DNA of 64,000 nt from Sphingomonas aliaeris. GTDB taxonomy: Bacteria > Pseudomonadota > Alphaproteobacteria > Sphingomonadales > Sphingomonadaceae. The DNA lies in the NCBI RefSeq assembly GCF_016743815.1, contig NZ_CP061035.1:2234501-2298500 (forward strand), given 5' to 3'. The notes under the pieces were generated by a model. The model was not told where the DNA came from, did not search any database, and saw nothing but the letters and a program-made list of their open reading frames with translations. A program made the position numbers and the translations under genes. Of this stretch, positions 63,112 through 64,000 are shown in pieces. Position 1 is the first letter of the stretch; each line of letters begins with the position of its first letter.

Positions 63112-64000
63112 ATGCTGTTGAGTGAGCAGATGCCTTTAGGAGCGCGTCGGACCGGCGCGATCACCTCGATCTCTATCGGTCTTGCTTTGTCCCTCGCGGT
63201 ATCCGCGTGCGGTGGGAAAACGGAAAAAAACACCGGACGCGAAAAGGGTACCCCGGAAGTCGGCTATGTCGTCGTACAGCCGACCAGCGTTCCGATCACG
63301 ATCGAACTCGGCGGCCGCACCACGGCCTATCAAAGTTCGGAAGTACGGCCTCAGGTCTCCGGTATAATCCGCCGCCGGCTGTTCACGGAGGGGTCTATCG
63401 TTCGAAAGGGCCAGACCCTGTATGAGATCGATCCCCGCCTTTATGTCGCCGCGACCAATGAGGCGAGCGCAAATCTGGCCAGCGCGCAGGCGAATGCCGA
63501 AGCCACACGGGTAAAGGCGGATCGATACAAGCCGCTCGCCGATATCCAGGCCGTTGCGAAACAGGACTATACTGACGCCGCCGCACAGGCTCGGCAGGCG
63601 GCCGCGGCGGTCGGGCAAACGCGGGCGGCGCTGGAAACGGCGAGGATCAACCTGCGCTTCACGAGCGTGCCCGCGCCGATTACGGGCCGGATCGGTCGGT
63701 CGCTATTCACGGAGGGCGCGCTGGTTACCGCCAGCCAGACGGATCCGCTGACGACGATCCAGCGTCTCGACCCGATGTTCGTGGATATCCAGCAATCCTC
63801 CGCCGATCTGCTCGCGTTGCGGCGCTCGCTCGCGTCCGGCGGCGCCGCTCCCGCAAGCGCCGTCGTGCGACTGCAGTTGGAAGACGGCAGCGATTACGGC
63901 CAGACCGGTACGGTCCAGTTCTCCGAGGTCATGGTCAACCAGGAGACGGGGACCGTCACGTTACGCGCCAGCTTTCCCAACCCACAGGGTTTGCTGCTCC
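63112..64000 (+). CDS. RND efflux periplasmic adaptor lipoprotein (AcrA/MexA family; 3' end outside window)
   Basis: Membrane-fusion protein of a tripartite efflux pump; about 296 codons are present. From the ATG at 63112 it reads MLLSEQMPLGARRTGAIT, then a signal with lipobox AVSAC, so it is an inner-membrane-anchored periplasmic lipoprotein. The lipoyl-domain opening YVVVQPTSVPITIELGGRT and EVRPQVSGIIRRRLFTEGS, the hairpin region (NEASANLASAQANAEATRVK), and NLRFTSVPAPITGRIGRS follow, as in AcrA. MFVDIQQSSADLLALRRSL marks the start of the barrel domain. The RND pump and outer-membrane factor should follow downstream. No regulator gene is visible in the window. Confidence 0.92.
   Translation, partial: MLLSEQMPLGARRTGAITSISIGLALSLAVSACGGKTEKNTGREKGTPEVGYVVVQPTSVPITIELGGRTTAYQSSEVRPQVSGIIRRRLFTEGSIVRKGQTLYEIDPRLYVAATNEASANLASAQANAEATRVKADRYKPLADIQAVAKQDYTDAAAQARQAAAAVGQTRAALETARINLRFTSVPAPITGRIGRSLFTEGALVTASQTDPLTTIQRLDPMFVDIQQSSADLLALRRSLASGGAAPASAVVRLQLEDGSDYGQTGTVQFSEVMVNQETGTVTLRASFPNPQGLLL

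Overview
The window reads as chromosomal DNA of a high-GC alphaproteobacterium, most likely a sphingomonad (Sphingomonas-like). Support comes from TonB-dependent receptors with the DEIVVTG-type TonB box, an AlgE-like outer-membrane porin, a nearly complete hopanoid locus, and dispersed repeats of the 'TTCGTTTCGAGCGAAGTCGAGAAAC' type that I recall from sphingomonad genomes. Genes are dense, with many ATGA/GTGA stop-start overlaps. No phage, IS element, CRISPR array or integrase was seen.

Layout. 1-2268 (minus): a periplasmic molybdenum aldehyde oxidoreductase operon paoABC, with paoC cut by the window edge. 2454-7405 (minus): a vitamin B12 uptake operon btuB-btuF-btuC-btuD behind a cobalamin riboswitch. 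7501-10422: an SMR transporter, an N-formylglutamate amidohydrolase-like protein and recJ. 10522-12870: tRNA-Glu, a secreted glycosidase-like lipoprotein, and a decayed second copy of tRNA-Glu, so the lipoprotein gene is flanked by tRNA-Glu sequence. 12870-17809: a double-TetR regulator divergent from a TonB-dependent receptor and a secreted tyrosine phosphatase. 17890-26225: a broken tautomerase, then a C4-dicarboxylate module (dctA, porin, NAD-malic enzyme; divergent dctBD). 26325-30023: sulfate activation, cysD-cysNC-cysQ. 30172-33801: an ECF sigma factor, a vWA lipoprotein, and a membrane protein with a 24-proline run and TPRs.

33914-56769 is a hopanoid lipid region. It holds dxs and ispH (isoprenoid precursors), hpnC/D/E (squalene), shc (cyclisation), hpnH/G (side chain), hpnA/B/I/J/K (head-group and associated functions), and hpnN, hpnM, mlaA and hpnL (transport/trafficking). 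A ferritin-like protein with a complete diiron ligand set lies between hpnK and hpnL and is the best candidate here for an undescribed enzyme. 56911-64000 is housekeeping: an ABC-F ATPase, a GreA/GreB-type factor with a small partner, an HI0933-type flavoprotein, a DEAD-box helicase, a YaiI-type protein, and the start of an RND efflux adaptor.

Quality note. Several conserved genes carry single-base frame breaks, mostly in C/G runs (mlaA, shc, probably the hpnD start, a tautomerase), and tRNA-Glu has one surplus base in a C run. The pattern points to sequencing indels rather than true gene loss. Other points worth a look: the DctD-type regulator lacks the GAFTGA loop needed for sigma-54; the malic enzyme seems to start at ATT; and two non-receptor proteins of the ECF operon carry a receptor-like NDI(I/V)VTGxR motif.
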